From Staphylococcus sp. KG4-3 (GTDB taxonomy: Bacteria > Bacillota > Bacilli > Staphylococcales > Staphylococcaceae), in contig NZ_CP166245.1 in assembly GCF_033597815.2 (NCBI RefSeq), positions 310,001-374,000 on the forward strand: a stretch of DNA of 64,000 nt, given 5' to 3'. Positions 17,192-26,499 of the stretch are shown here, piece by piece. Every line of letters starts with the position of its first letter. Position 1 is the first letter of the stretch. Made by a program: the position numbers and the translations under genes. Under the pieces are notes generated by a model, which was not told the origin of the DNA, searched no databases, and worked only from the letters and a program-made list of their open reading frames with translations.

Positions 17192-17290
17192 TAATATAAT
17201 ACAACATTAACTTGCGTAAGAAGATAGTTGTGTATTAATGATTTTTTTGAAACTTAGCGCTATAATATATAGATTCTTCTAAGCTTGAAT

Positions 17291-17638
17291 TTATTCACTT
17301 TCTAACACTTTGAACTTTTCTGCTAATGTTTGCAGACCTTCATCAATAATCTTCTTTTGTTCTATTAAATTTTGTTGATGGTCTAAAAATATTTGCTTAC
17401 GTTTTTGTTTTGTAGTGCTTCCTTGATGATACAATTCAGCAATTTCTTTTAATTTTGAGACGGGCATATGTGTCTGTCTCATACATTTTATAAATTCAAT
17501 CCAATATAAATCTTCTTCTGAAAAATCTCTATAACCATTTTGATTTCTTGAAACAAATGGGAAAAGTCCGGCCTTATCATAATAGCGAAGTGTGTGTTCA
17601 CTCATGTTTAATTGTTCAGCTGCTTTTTTAACTTGCAT
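17291..17638 (-). CDS. MerR-family transcriptional regulator
   Basis: A 115-residue MerR regulator. The N-terminal winged helix (MQVKKAAEQLNMSEHTLRYYDKAGLFP start, then NGYRDFSEEDLYWIEFIKCMR) is followed by a coiled-coil dimerisation helix (about 75-110). The effector region is too short for a large ligand domain and has no conserved Cys cluster. A longer reading from 17677 is open, but TAGGAGG 8 nt before the ATG at 17638 sets the start. MerR proteins of this size often control neighbouring SDR or aldo-keto reductase genes. The SDR at 18179 and the 106-residue protein upstream on the same strand are candidate partners. Confidence 0.88.
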   Translation of the reverse strand: MQVKKAAEQLNMSEHTLRYYDKAGLFPFVSRNQNGYRDFSEEDLYWIEFIKCMRQTHMPVSKLKEIAELYHQGSTTKQKRKQIFLDHQQNLIEQKKIIDEGLQTLAEKFKVLESE

Positions 17639-17826
17639 ACATTTTCCTCCTAAAATAGAAAGGCAGGAAGGTAGCACAACTTAAACGTTATGTTCATATT
17701 CCTGCCTTCTTAAAAGATCTAACTGGGGAACATAAAGCTTGTGAATTTAGATATACTAAAGCGCTTGTGAATGTTCCGTTCTGTAGTTATTTTATAGAAC
17801 GTTTCATTTAAAGTTACATCTTTGTA
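17639..17826 (-). other. Structured leader/intergenic region upstream of the MerR gene
   Basis: Three inverted repeats lie in 188 bp: AAGGCAGGAA (17660-17669) with TTCCTGCCTT (17699-17708), GGAACAT (17727-17733) with ATGTTCC (17771-17777), and GTTCTGTA (17778-17785) with TATAGAAC (17793-17800). A direct repeat GCTTGTGAAT also occurs at 17737 and 17763. None has a clear T-run on the minus strand. Operator, attenuator or RNA structure are all possible. Confidence 0.5.
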
Positions 17827-18147
17827 CTATTTAATAAGTTTTGCTAATAGATGTTCATAGTTATTGTCGATGATAGCTTCAAAACCAAATGTGGATGCTA
17901 AATCTTTTTGTAATTCGTCCATCGTGTCGTATCCGATTACTTTATAATCATTGATGGATAAGCCGATGCGTTTAATATCGTTATGATACAATTGGTTTTG
18001 ATGAGATAATTCTATGATTTCTTCGGCCAAAGCATTTACATAATTTTCGTTAGGGATTGTAATGCGCTTGTCGTCAATAATACTTTCTTCTGAAATGATT
18101 TGTATTTCTGTTTCATTATCTTTAAATATAGCTACAAAGTAATACAT
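17827..18147 (-). CDS. Small hypothetical protein (106 aa), HicB-like in appearance
   Basis: A 106-residue soluble protein that I do not firmly recognise. The opening MYYFVAIFKDNETEIQI and the later NYVNALAEEIIELSHQNQ helix and TMDELQKDLASTFGFE segment give a beta-beta-helix look somewhat like antitoxin HicB-type domains, but no HicA partner is next to it. AGGAGG is 10 nt before the ATG. It is 31 bp downstream of the SDR gene on the same strand and likely shares its transcript. Confidence 0.65.
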   Translation of the reverse strand: MYYFVAIFKDNETEIQIISEESIIDDKRITIPNENYVNALAEEIIELSHQNQLYHNDIKRIGLSINDYKVIGYDTMDELQKDLASTFGFEAIIDNNYEHLLAKLIK

Positions 18148-18178
18148 AATTTAATAACCTCCTAAATTTTTATTTACA

Positions 18179-18937
18179 TTAACGTGTAGTGTATCCGCCA
18201 TTTGCGAATAATGTTTGTCCATTAATCCACCAACCATCAGTGGTTAAGAAAGTAATAATAGGTGCAATGTCTTCAATATTTGTCAATTGGTTGTGAAGAG
18301 CTTGTGATTTGTGAAAAGCAACCGCTTCTTCACTTTCTTGTGGATAGAAGAAAGGTGTATCCATTGGCCCAGGAGCAACAGCGTTAACAGAAATACCTCT
18401 ATCCATGTATTCTTTGGAGGCTGCACGTGTGTAATGTTCTACGGGTGATTTTCCTCCTGCATACGTAGCGTAAAAACCTGTATAAGCAGCGAGTAAAGCA
18501 GTTGCCAGTGTGATGATTTTACCGTTGTCATTCATAGCTTTTTCAGCGTATTTTATAAAGAAATAAGCTGATTTTGCGTTAATATCTGCCATGTTATCAA
18601 ATTCTTCTTCGGTCGTATCAGCAATAGGTTTTTTAAGTACTTTTCCTACTGTATTAATGGCAATATCGATTTTTCCAAAAGTATTTTGAGCGTGCTGGAA
18701 TAAGGATTCAACATTACTTACTTGGGTTAAATCACCAGAAAATAATGTACCTTGCCCACCTAGTGATTCAATTTTGGCAAGTGTCTCTTGAGCTTCTTCC
18801 AAAGAATGTTCATCATGATGATGAATGACTAATTTGGCTCCATGTTCAGCATAAGTCTTGCTTAATAATCCTCCTAGATTTTTTGCACCACCTGCAATTA
18901 CTACTACTTTGTTATCTAAACTATTAAATTTTCCCAT
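18179..18937 (-). CDS. Short-chain dehydrogenase/reductase (SDR)
   Basis: A 252-residue classical SDR. The NAD(P)-binding VVIAGGAKNLGG near residues 11-22, INTVGK at about 92-97, and the active-site YAGGK (Tyr and Lys, near 159-163) are present. The C-terminus ends in FANGGYTTR typical of the family. It reduces or oxidises a small carbonyl/alcohol; the substrate cannot be told. AAAGGAGG 9 nt before the ATG gives a strong ribosome site. Same strand as the 106-residue gene and the MerR regulator, forming a probable three-gene unit. Confidence 0.88.
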   Translation of the reverse strand: MGKFNSLDNKVVVIAGGAKNLGGLLSKTYAEHGAKLVIHHHDEHSLEEAQETLAKIESLGGQGTLFSGDLTQVSNVESLFQHAQNTFGKIDIAINTVGKVLKKPIADTTEEEFDNMADINAKSAYFFIKYAEKAMNDNGKIITLATALLAAYTGFYATYAGGKSPVEHYTRAASKEYMDRGISVNAVAPGPMDTPFFYPQESEEAVAFHKSQALHNQLTNIEDIAPIITFLTTDGWWINGQTLFANGGYTTR

Positions 18938-19135
18938 ATTATAAAACCTCCTTTAAATGTATTTCAACAATAAACCTGAGAGTGCAATATCAAGCAAGTT
19001 ATATGATGTTATTTTTATTTGAATTATTACACATATAATTAAAAGTATCATTTAAATTTATTTGTGAAAATAGTAGCATAAATAATATAAATATATAGAA
19101 TTAAATAGTTATAATAGTCAAAGGGGAATAATTAG

Positions 19136-20116
19136 ATGAAGTCGTTTGCCAAAATTACTGCACAAGGTTCATACGTTCCAGAAAAGATAATGGACAATCA
19201 CGATTTTGAAAATATAGTAGACACGTCAGATGAATGGATACAACAAAGAACTGGGATTGTAAAGAGAAGAATTACAAAAGAAGATGAATATACAAGTGAT
19301 ATTAGTTATAAAGCAGTGTTGGATTTACAAGAGAAATATCAAGTCGATTTAAGTGATGTGGATATGATTGTTAATGCAACATTAACAGCTGATTATAAAA
19401 CGCCAAGTGTCGCATCATATGTACAAGCTAAGTTAGAGTTGGAAAATGCAGGCGCAATAGACATTAATGCAGCTTGTGCTGGTTTTACTTATGGTCTTAA
19501 TATTGCAAATGGTCTCATAACTTCAGGTCAAAATAAGAAAGTTTTAGTTATAGGAGCAGAAACATTATCTAAGATTACAGACTACAAAGATCGTGGCACA
19601 TGCATATTATTCGGAGATGGGGCAGGTGCATTTTTAGTAGAATATAATGAAGATGAGACGAGTTTTATAGCAAGCGATGCCGGATCAGATGGTAAAAAAG
19701 GCCATAATTTATATTGCTCGGAATTATCGGAAGCAATGTTTGACGAAGAGTTAGAAAATCCAGGGTTTATTGTCCAAAATGGGCGTGGCGTATACAAATG
19801 GGCAGTAGGCAATGTACCGAGAATTATTGAGCAGACTTTGAATAAAGCCAATTACACGAAAGAAGATTTAGATTGGTTTGTACCACATAGTGCGAACGCT
19901 AGAATGATTGAATCTATATGTGATAAATCTGGTATAGCAAGGGATAAAGCATTAAAAAGTCTTGAAAGCTATGGCAATACGTCCTCAGCCACAATTCCGT
20001 TGGCCATTGATCTAGCTGTCAAAGAGAATAAAATTAAAAAAGGTGATTTAGTATTACTAGTTGGATTTGGTGGTGGATTAGCTTATGCATCTACCTTAAT
20101 TAAATGGACATTATAG
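19136..20116 (+). CDS. Beta-ketoacyl-ACP synthase III-like protein (FabH family)
   Basis: A 326-residue thiolase-fold enzyme of the KAS III family with the full triad: Cys114 in NAACAGF, His251 in VPHSANARMI and Asn281 in YGNTSSATIP. The N-terminal DTSDEWIQQRTGI is diagnostic. KAS III condenses an acyl-CoA primer with malonyl-ACP to start fatty acid synthesis, in staphylococci using branched primers. In staphylococci the housekeeping fabH is normally next to fabF. This one stands alone and resembles the accessory B. subtilis FabHB (YhfB) in size. AAGGGG precedes the ATG by about 10 nt. It may prime an unusual or stress-specific lipid. Confidence 0.85.
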   Translation: MKSFAKITAQGSYVPEKIMDNHDFENIVDTSDEWIQQRTGIVKRRITKEDEYTSDISYKAVLDLQEKYQVDLSDVDMIVNATLTADYKTPSVASYVQAKLELENAGAIDINAACAGFTYGLNIANGLITSGQNKKVLVIGAETLSKITDYKDRGTCILFGDGAGAFLVEYNEDETSFIASDAGSDGKKGHNLYCSELSEAMFDEELENPGFIVQNGRGVYKWAVGNVPRIIEQTLNKANYTKEDLDWFVPHSANARMIESICDKSGIARDKALKSLESYGNTSSATIPLAIDLAVKENKIKKGDLVLLVGFGGGLAYASTLIKWTL

Positions 20117-20204
20117 GTGATGATATAAGATAAGTAGAATGATTTTGAGGGTGACGAGTCATTTGATTAATAAAGAACGACTTTGATTTTTTAAATATCA
20201 CAAA

Positions 20205-20232
20205 ATTTATAACGCCTTAAGGCACTATAAAT
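20205..20232. repeat. Extended palindrome downstream of the FabH-like gene
   Basis: ATTTATA, two unpaired bases, GCCTTAAGGC, two unpaired bases, TATAAAT. The dyad is nearly loopless, more like a protein-binding operator than an RNA terminator. Confidence 0.4.
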
Positions 20233-20373
20233 ATTACTGTGTTTAAAAGGTTCTTTAGAGTTAAATCACCCTTATTATAATCAATGTCTTTTAAATTTAA
20301 GTCACTGTGTTTGTAGTAAGGGTGCAATACAATGTTGAAAATTTTATATGTAACAGTTGCAAAGGGGATATAA

Positions 20374-21075
20374 ATGAATGGAGAATTAAAAAGTAGGAAA
20401 CTAGAAATTGAGCGAGTTATTTTTATTGGTCGAACATATGAAGAGTATTTGAGTATGTTTGATTTAAACTTGGATGAATTAGAAGGTAGGAAAATATTAG
20501 ATTGCCCTGCTGGTGCATGTTCGTTTACAGCAATAGGAAGACAAAAAGGTTTGAATAGAGAGTCTTGTGATATTGCATATGCTTTTAGTGTTGCAGAATT
20601 ATACAATAAGGGGAAAGATGATTTAAAGCACGCAATTGAGAAGATGCAATTATCAAAATCAAATTATTATTGGAGTTATTTTGAAAATATAAACGACTTG
20701 GAGAGGCATAGAATGCAAGCATTAACAGATTGTTTTTATGATATGGAATAATGTCCTAAATCATATAAAGTAGCCTCATTGCCCAAGATACCATATAAAA
20801 ATAATGAATTTGATGTCTTATTATCTGCGCATTTTTATTTATGTATGCTGATTGCTTTGATTATAATTTTCATAAACAGACTTTGAATGAAAGGTTAAGG
20901 GTAACTAAAAAAGAAATACGTATTTTTCCAATTATTAATTTTAAAAGGTGAACGTTATGAGAAGCTGGACGATATAATAAAGTATTTGTCTGAGTTAGGT
21001 TGTAAAATGGAAGAAGTAGAAGTTGATTATGAGTTCCAAACTAAAGCGAATATTATGTTAAAGATTAAAATATGA
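20374..21075 (+). pseudogene. Broken SAM-dependent methyltransferase-like gene
   Basis: The first 125 codons read MNGELKSRKLEIERVIF... with LEGRKILDCPAGACSFTA, a SAM-binding methyltransferase-like glycine region, then stop at TAA 20749-20751. The same frame continues with SLPKIPYKNNEFDVLLSAHF, a typical middle part. A frameshift near 20838 leads to a second frame reading FDYNFHKQTLNERLRVTKK then EIRIFPIINFK. Another shift near 20948 continues as GERYEKLDDIIKYLSELG and ends at TGA 21073-21075. So one nonsense codon and two frameshifts interrupt a ~230-residue protein. The target of the methyltransferase is unknown. Recent decay is likely since all fragments are still readable. Confidence 0.85.
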
Positions 21076-21264
21076 AAAATGCATTAAACTCACTTTTGTT
21101 GTTTTGATATTAGTTTGTAATCTAATTAATATCTAAAGTTTTTTAATAGATGTAAAGATTATTCATTTTAAATATATACTTATTATTGCATTTATAATAA
21201 AGTAATATATGGAGTGTTTATTTAGAATTTATCAAAATATAAAACAAATTAGGAGACGAGTGAC

Positions 21265-22809
21265 ATGAATCTATTAGTACTAATCGGTATTGCTACTATC
21301 ATAGGTCTGATACTATTTGGTGGTTTAGTTTGGTATCTTTATATGAAAGCAAGATTTAAAACGGTACCATCCAATGAAGCTTTAATTATTACTGGACCAA
21401 ATATTGGTAATCCAAAAACTGAATCTAATGTTTATCAAGATGATGAAGGCCGTCATATGAGAGTGGTCCGTGGTGGCGGTTATAGAATGAAAATGTTCCA
21501 ATCATCAACACGTATATCATTGAAATCTTTCCAATTAGAAATTAAAACGCCCGTTGTGTGGACCAAAGCTGGTGTTGGCATAGAGGCTGAAGCAGTTGCT
21601 ACAGTTAAAGTTGCAGATCAATTACAAGGTATTGTTAAATATGCTGAACAATTCTTAGGAAAATCGAAAGATGAAGTATCTGAAGAAATATCACAAGTGT
21701 TGAACACCAACTTACGAGCAATATTATCTAAAATGACAGTAGAAGAAATCAATTCAGATAGAGAAGCATTTAATAATAAAGTAACCGAAGTTGCTCAAGA
21801 ACAACTCAACAATATGGGCTTTACTATTACGTCATTAGGGCTATCGGATATTAGCGATAACGAAGGTTACTTAGAAAATTTAGGTAAACCTGAAATTGCT
21901 AAAATCAAGAAAAAAGCTGACATTGCAGAAAGTGATGCGGCACGCGAAACTGAGATGAAAATTGCTGAGAATACTGAATTAACTGAGAAAGAAAAAATAT
22001 CTCGTCAAATGAATGTTGCAGATTCACGTAGAGAAAAAGATTTAAAAGAACAAGCTATTTTAAGTGAAACAAATAAAGCACAAGCCCAAGCAGAAGCTTC
22101 AGGGCAGTTAGAAAAAGAATCTAGAGCTTTAGAAATCAAAGAAAAACAATTAAATGTTCAACGTAGCGAAAAAGAAAATGAGTTACATTTGATACAGATG
22201 GAACGTGAGAATGATGTACATATTCAACGTCAAAAAGATGACGTGCGTCGTCAACAATCAGAAACAGATGCAGCAATTAAGATAAAGCAAGCTGAGGCTG
22301 CTTATGAAGCGCGACTTAAAGAAGGTAAAGCAGAAGCGGAAGTTATTAGAGAACAAGAGAAAGCTAAAGCTGATGGTTTGAGAGAAAGAGCAAATGCACT
22401 TGCTGAGAATAAAGATGTTATGTTGGCTGAATTGATGATTAAAACAATGCCTGAGTTTGCTAGAGCGCTGGCTGAACCATTATCTAATGTTGAAAATATT
22501 CGTATTTTAGATGGTGGAAATGGTGAAGGTATCAATTCATTATCAAATGGTATTATTGCCCAAATGGCTAATGCTGAAGAAGGTTTAAACCAAATGACAG
22601 GCTTTAATTTAACTAAGATGCTTGAAAATGTTTCAAATCAAAAGAAAACATATGCATTCGAACAAAACGAAAAATCAAATGAAAAAGCACATGAAGATAT
22701 AACTTTAAAACAAAGTGAAGAGGTCAACGCTGAAGAGCCTATTGAAGATACTTCAAATCAAATAAAAGATAACCATAATGACGACAATAATCAAACAACA
22801 GAAAAATAA
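21265..22809 (+). CDS. floT: Flotillin FloT-like membrane scaffold protein
   Basis: A 514-residue flotillin. Residues 4-28 form a membrane hairpin or segment (VLIGIATIIGLILFGGLVWYLYM). The SPFH/PHB domain follows (about 30-210, with NEALIITGPN and LGLSDISDNEGYLENLGKPE). Next is a long Glu/Ala/Lys-rich coiled coil (about 215-400), then a C-terminal NGEGINSLSNGI region and an acidic tail to the end. B. subtilis FloT (YuaG) is 509 residues. It organises functional membrane microdomains. AGGAGACGAGTG supplies the ribosome site. Monocistronic with a good terminator. Confidence 0.92.
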   Translation: MNLLVLIGIATIIGLILFGGLVWYLYMKARFKTVPSNEALIITGPNIGNPKTESNVYQDDEGRHMRVVRGGGYRMKMFQSSTRISLKSFQLEIKTPVVWTKAGVGIEAEAVATVKVADQLQGIVKYAEQFLGKSKDEVSEEISQVLNTNLRAILSKMTVEEINSDREAFNNKVTEVAQEQLNNMGFTITSLGLSDISDNEGYLENLGKPEIAKIKKKADIAESDAARETEMKIAENTELTEKEKISRQMNVADSRREKDLKEQAILSETNKAQAQAEASGQLEKESRALEIKEKQLNVQRSEKENELHLIQMERENDVHIQRQKDDVRRQQSETDAAIKIKQAEAAYEARLKEGKAEAEVIREQEKAKADGLRERANALAENKDVMLAELMIKTMPEFARALAEPLSNVENIRILDGGNGEGINSLSNGIIAQMANAEEGLNQMTGFNLTKMLENVSNQKKTYAFEQNEKSNEKAHEDITLKQSEEVNAEEPIEDTSNQIKDNHNDDNNQTTEK

Positions 22810-22861
22810 AAAATAACCTCAGTAAGCAAAAGTTATAAAACTTTTGTACTGAAGTAAATTA

Positions 22862-22898
22862 GAGATCCCACTTTATGAAGTTAGAGGGTCTCTTTTTT
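22862..22898 (+). terminator. Intrinsic terminator of floT
   Basis: GAGA-t-CCC (22862-22869) pairs with GGGTCTC (22886-22892), one bulged T, followed by six T. Confidence 0.85.
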
Positions 22899-22917
22899 AA
22901 TGTTGAAAATGTTTGAA

Positions 22918-23289
22918 TTACGTTCGCCAAAATGTTGCACAATCAGCCTTATCATCGATATTGTATTGGATGATTTCTTTCAATAAGGCATAGTCAATAT
23001 CTTGGTCCCATTTTATACGGAATAAATTATTTGTCTGTGAGTAACCAGCGGCTTTTACTTTTTGGGTGAACTCAGCTAATGCCTTTGGTTCAGGTGCTAC
23101 TGAGAAATGTGCTTTTGATTTACTAAACGCAATGATAAAAGTACCGTGATCTGTGTACATTGGCTGGTTCCATTTTACTGTAGTTTCAAGGTTTGGAAAT
23201 GTTTCTGAAACCCAATTGAAAATGGCTTCCAATTTCTCTTTGTGTGCTGCATTATCAATAGACTCTAAAAATTCTTTAAATTCATTCAT
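22918..23289 (-). CDS. DUF1801 / YdhG-like iron-chaperone-family protein
   Basis: A 123-residue DUF1801 protein. ETTVKWNQPMYTDHGTFIIAFSKSKAHFSVAPEP (about 36-69) is the conserved core of the YdhG/YobT group, some members of which adopt a frataxin-like fold and are called intracellular iron chaperones in B. subtilis. C-terminal LFRIKWDQDIDYALLKEII is also typical. No metal site can be assigned with certainty. GGAG lies 7 nt before the ATG. Convergent with floT and single. Confidence 0.85.
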   Translation of the reverse strand: MNEFKEFLESIDNAAHKEKLEAIFNWVSETFPNLETTVKWNQPMYTDHGTFIIAFSKSKAHFSVAPEPKALAEFTQKVKAAGYSQTNNLFRIKWDQDIDYALLKEIIQYNIDDKADCATFWRT

Positions 23290-23390
23290 ATTAAAACTCC
23301 ATTCTTTTTTTATATGGAATATTGCTTTAATTACTTACTAGCTATCATAACAAATTCAATATATATTATCCTCAGATAACATATAAAAAT

Positions 23391-23440
23391 AGGGAGTGGA
23401 GATATAAATTCAATAACATGATTTCATATCTTCACTCCCT
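23391..23440. terminator. Terminator of brnQ (minus strand)
   Basis: AGGGAGTG (23391-23398) with CACTCCCT (23433-23440) and inner GATAT/ATATC. Read on the minus strand, ATTTTT follows the stem. Confidence 0.8.
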
Positions 23441-23528
23441 TTAATTTCTAAGTTAAAACACAAGTATTAAGACAAGTCTAAAGACTATTACTTATGTTTT
23501 ATATATTAAATGTTAAAAGTTTTCAAGA

Positions 23529-24830
23529 TTATGACGGTTTTACAGTATTTCTTTTTAAAAAATCAATAATTAAACCGACAACAAGTAAAATTATAAATGG
23601 AAGTAACCAACTTAATTGAATATCTGCTAATGGTAATTTTTGATATAACGCATTAAGTGATTTAATCAAGTTGAAATCATTGAGTATTTGTAACACTGAG
23701 ATAACGAGTGTAACGATAGTCGGTAAGATAAAAGCGAATTTCATTTCAAATGGAATGAAAATGCCAACTAAAGAAATAAGCACTAATACAATTGATGTTG
23801 GATAAATAAACGTTAACAATGGAACAGCGATTTGTAAAATAAGCTCTAAACCTAGCGTTGAAACAATGAAACCAAGTAAAGAGAATACCAATACGAACTT
23901 TTTATAAGATACTTTTGGTAATTTCTTCATAGCAAATGCAGCGCAGGCATTGACTAACCCAATACATGTAGTTAAGCATGCTAAAATTACGATGATACCG
24001 AATAATAAATTACCAATAGATCCAAATACACGTAAAGAATTGAACGTTAAAATACCAGTCCCGTCTTTAAATCCAGGATGACTTGTTGTAGCTCCGACGT
24101 AAGCAAGTGCAAAATAAATAACGAACAGTAAAATCGCTGATATTAAACCAGCTTTAATCACGTGCTTGACGAGTGTCTTTTGATTATCAACACCATTTAA
24201 TTTAAACATTTGGACGATTACTACCGAAAATGCTAGGGCAGCTACTAAATCCATCGTAAAGTATCCTTGTAGAATACCTGATACTAATGGTGTTTGAGCA
24301 TATTCGCCACTGGGTTGCCCGATAGAGCCCTCTGGATTAATAATTACCAATATACATAAAATTGCGATAATAATTATTAAAATTGGTGTTAAGTATTTAC
24401 CTAAATTATCTATAATACGGCTTGGATATAAAGCAATAATATAAACAATGAAGAAAAATATTAATGAAAATATAATTAAAGTGAAATGGTTATGTACGGG
24501 TAATATATGATTTGTTCCAATTTCATAGGCAACGTTAGCAGCACGAGGAATACCGTATAAAGCACCGATTGATAAGTAAATACAGATTGCAAAGACCGTA
24601 CCGAATATCGGATGGACTCTGTTACCGATGCTTTCTACGCCACCGTTCATATAGGCAACTACAATAACTGTTAAGTAAGGTAGTAATATACCGGTAATAG
24701 CAAATCCAGTCATCGATACCCACATATTTTCTTGAGCTGTGTAACCTAACATAGGTGGAAATATTAAATTTCCGGCGCCAAAGAAAAATGAGAATAACAT
24801 TAGACCAGAAATTAGGATAAGTTTATTCAT
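23529..24830 (-). CDS. brnQ: Branched-chain amino acid carrier BrnQ family
   Basis: A 433-residue LIVCS-family sodium- or proton-coupled transporter for leucine, isoleucine and valine with about 12 membrane segments. The opening MNKLILISGLMLFSFFFGAG then NLIFPP is diagnostic. The open frame continues upstream to 24908, but GAGG 8 nt before the ATG at 24830 and the family start fix this one. Monocistronic, with a terminator at 23391. Staphylococci usually carry several BrnQ paralogues; which one this is cannot be told. Confidence 0.92.
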   Translation of the reverse strand: MNKLILISGLMLFSFFFGAGNLIFPPMLGYTAQENMWVSMTGFAITGILLPYLTVIVVAYMNGGVESIGNRVHPIFGTVFAICIYLSIGALYGIPRAANVAYEIGTNHILPVHNHFTLIIFSLIFFFIVYIIALYPSRIIDNLGKYLTPILIIIIAILCILVIINPEGSIGQPSGEYAQTPLVSGILQGYFTMDLVAALAFSVVIVQMFKLNGVDNQKTLVKHVIKAGLISAILLFVIYFALAYVGATTSHPGFKDGTGILTFNSLRVFGSIGNLLFGIIVILACLTTCIGLVNACAAFAMKKLPKVSYKKFVLVFSLLGFIVSTLGLELILQIAVPLLTFIYPTSIVLVLISLVGIFIPFEMKFAFILPTIVTLVISVLQILNDFNLIKSLNALYQKLPLADIQLSWLLPFIILLVVGLIIDFLKRNTVKPS

Positions 24831-25036
24831 TTTTATATACCTCAATTTCAAGGAGATTATCTTGCACAAAACACATGCTACTTTAACATAAAAAAACATT
24901 ATATTCAATAAAATGTCAGATAATTTTTAATATTTAAAGTATTGCATGTGAGAAAAGCCATGAAATATTCGAAAAATTTTAAGTTAATTATTGACTGTAG
25001 TGACAAGTTTTTAGCTCTAGTTACTGAAAATACATA

Positions 25037-25065
25037 TTGAGTCAAAGATGAAAAAATGGTATAGT
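25037..25065 (+). promoter_or_regulatory. Sigma-A promoter of the NSS transporter gene
   Basis: TTGAGT (25037-25042), 17-bp spacer, TATAGT (25060-25065), 66 bp before the ATG. Confidence 0.7.
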
Positions 25066-25130
25066 AGATGCTATGTCACGCAAACGCTTTAACGCAATAA
25101 AGTTTTGTAAAATATAAAGGATGTAGAATT

Positions 25131-26459
25131 ATGAATAAACAATCACAGTGGAAATCCTCAACAGGATTTATTTTAGCAAGTGCTGGTTCTGCAATAGGAT
25201 TAGGTGCCATGTGGAAGTTTCCGTATATGGCTGGTATATACGGTGGTGGCGCATTTTTACTAATGTTTTTAGTATTTACCATTTTTGTTGGATTGCCATT
25301 ACTTATGATGGAGTTTACGGTCGGAAAAATGGGTAAAACATACACGACTAAAATTTATGAAAAATTGACTGAGAAAAAATGGCTAAATATTATTGGCTGG
25401 AACGGTAATTTAGCTGTATTTATATTATTTGGTTTTTACAGTGTTATAGGTGGTTGGATTATTATCTATATCTTGAATGTAGCTTTCCAAATAGTAACTT
25501 TTAGCGATAGTACATTAGGAAGTATAAAGTTTGAATCTATTATAGGAAACCCATGGTTAACGATAATGGGACAAGGTATTTTTATCTTATTAACAATGGT
25601 TATTGTAATGATGGGAGTAGAAAAAGGATTAGAAAAAGCTTCTAAATTTATGATGCCGCTATTATTTGTTTTTCTAATTGTCATCGTTATTAAATCACTT
25701 TCTTTAGAAGGCTCGTGGGAAGGTTTGAAATATATCTTGCAACCTAGATTAGAAGATATTTCTATGGAAGGTGTATTATTTGCGCTAGGTCAGTCATTTT
25801 TCACGTTATCTTTAGGTACGACGGGAATGATTACTTATGCGAGCTATGCCTCAAAAGAAATGACGATTAAAACATCTGCTATTTCAATCGTAGGAATGAA
25901 TATTTTGGTATCTATTTTAGCAGGTTTAGCAATATTCCCTGCGATTGCAGCTTTTGGGTATAGTCCTACTGAGGGACCTGGGTTATTATTCAAAGTATTA
26001 CCACAAGTTTTTGATCAAATGGCTTATGGACAAGGTTTTTATTTTATCTTTTTAATTCTATTTTTATTTGCTGCACTGACATCATCGATTTCGTTACTTG
26101 AGTTAAATGTATCGAACTTTACTAAAAATGATAATTCAAAACGTAAGTCTATAGCAATTTATGCAAGCATTTTAGTATTTATTATTAGTATACCGGCCAC
26201 GTTGTCATTTAGTAGTTTAAGCGGTATCCAATTTGGTGCTGGAACAATATTTGATAATATGGACTTTTTAGTATCAAACATTTTGATGCCATTAGGTGCA
26301 TTAGGAACGACGCTTGTAGTTGGTCAATTATTAGATAAAAATGACTTGGAAACACATTTTGGAAAAGACAGGTTTAAATTATTTATGCCATGGTACTACT
26401 TAATTAAATTTGTTTTACCAGTAGTTATCGTGTTAATATTCATCGTTCAATTTATATAA
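25131..26459 (+). CDS. Neurotransmitter:sodium symporter (NSS) family transporter
   Basis: A 442-residue sodium-dependent amino acid transporter of the SNF/LeuT-MhsT family with 11 to 12 membrane segments. Helix 1 carries SSTGFILASAGSAIGLGAMW then KFPY, the unwound substrate and Na+ site. GGGAFLLMFLVF and LSLGTTGMITYASY (helix 6) are conserved. Likely substrate is a hydrophobic or aromatic amino acid, as for MhsT, but unproven. AAAGGATG lies about 8 nt before the ATG. It is divergent from brnQ, so two amino acid transporters share a 300-bp regulatory region. Confidence 0.9.
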   Translation: MNKQSQWKSSTGFILASAGSAIGLGAMWKFPYMAGIYGGGAFLLMFLVFTIFVGLPLLMMEFTVGKMGKTYTTKIYEKLTEKKWLNIIGWNGNLAVFILFGFYSVIGGWIIIYILNVAFQIVTFSDSTLGSIKFESIIGNPWLTIMGQGIFILLTMVIVMMGVEKGLEKASKFMMPLLFVFLIVIVIKSLSLEGSWEGLKYILQPRLEDISMEGVLFALGQSFFTLSLGTTGMITYASYASKEMTIKTSAISIVGMNILVSILAGLAIFPAIAAFGYSPTEGPGLLFKVLPQVFDQMAYGQGFYFIFLILFLFAALTSSISLLELNVSNFTKNDNSKRKSIAIYASILVFIISIPATLSFSSLSGIQFGAGTIFDNMDFLVSNILMPLGALGTTLVVGQLLDKNDLETHFGKDRFKLFMPWYYLIKFVLPVVIVLIFIVQFI

Positions 26460-26463
26460 TTGT

Positions 26464-26499
26464 AAAAATTCTCGTTGCTTAATGCATCGAGAATTTTTT
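26464..26499. terminator. Intrinsic terminator of the NSS gene
   Basis: AAAAATTCTCG (26464-26474) pairs with CGAGAATTTTT (26488-26498). Confidence 0.88.

Noticed and set aside
20217..20606. Open frame of 129 codons on the minus strand
   Set aside because: It lies antisense to the methyltransferase pseudogene, which has clear family motifs on the plus strand, and has no good ribosome site.
24831..25130. Small ORFs between brnQ and the NSS gene
   Set aside because: No start with a ribosome site; the region is explained by the NSS promoter at 25037-25065 and the brnQ leader.
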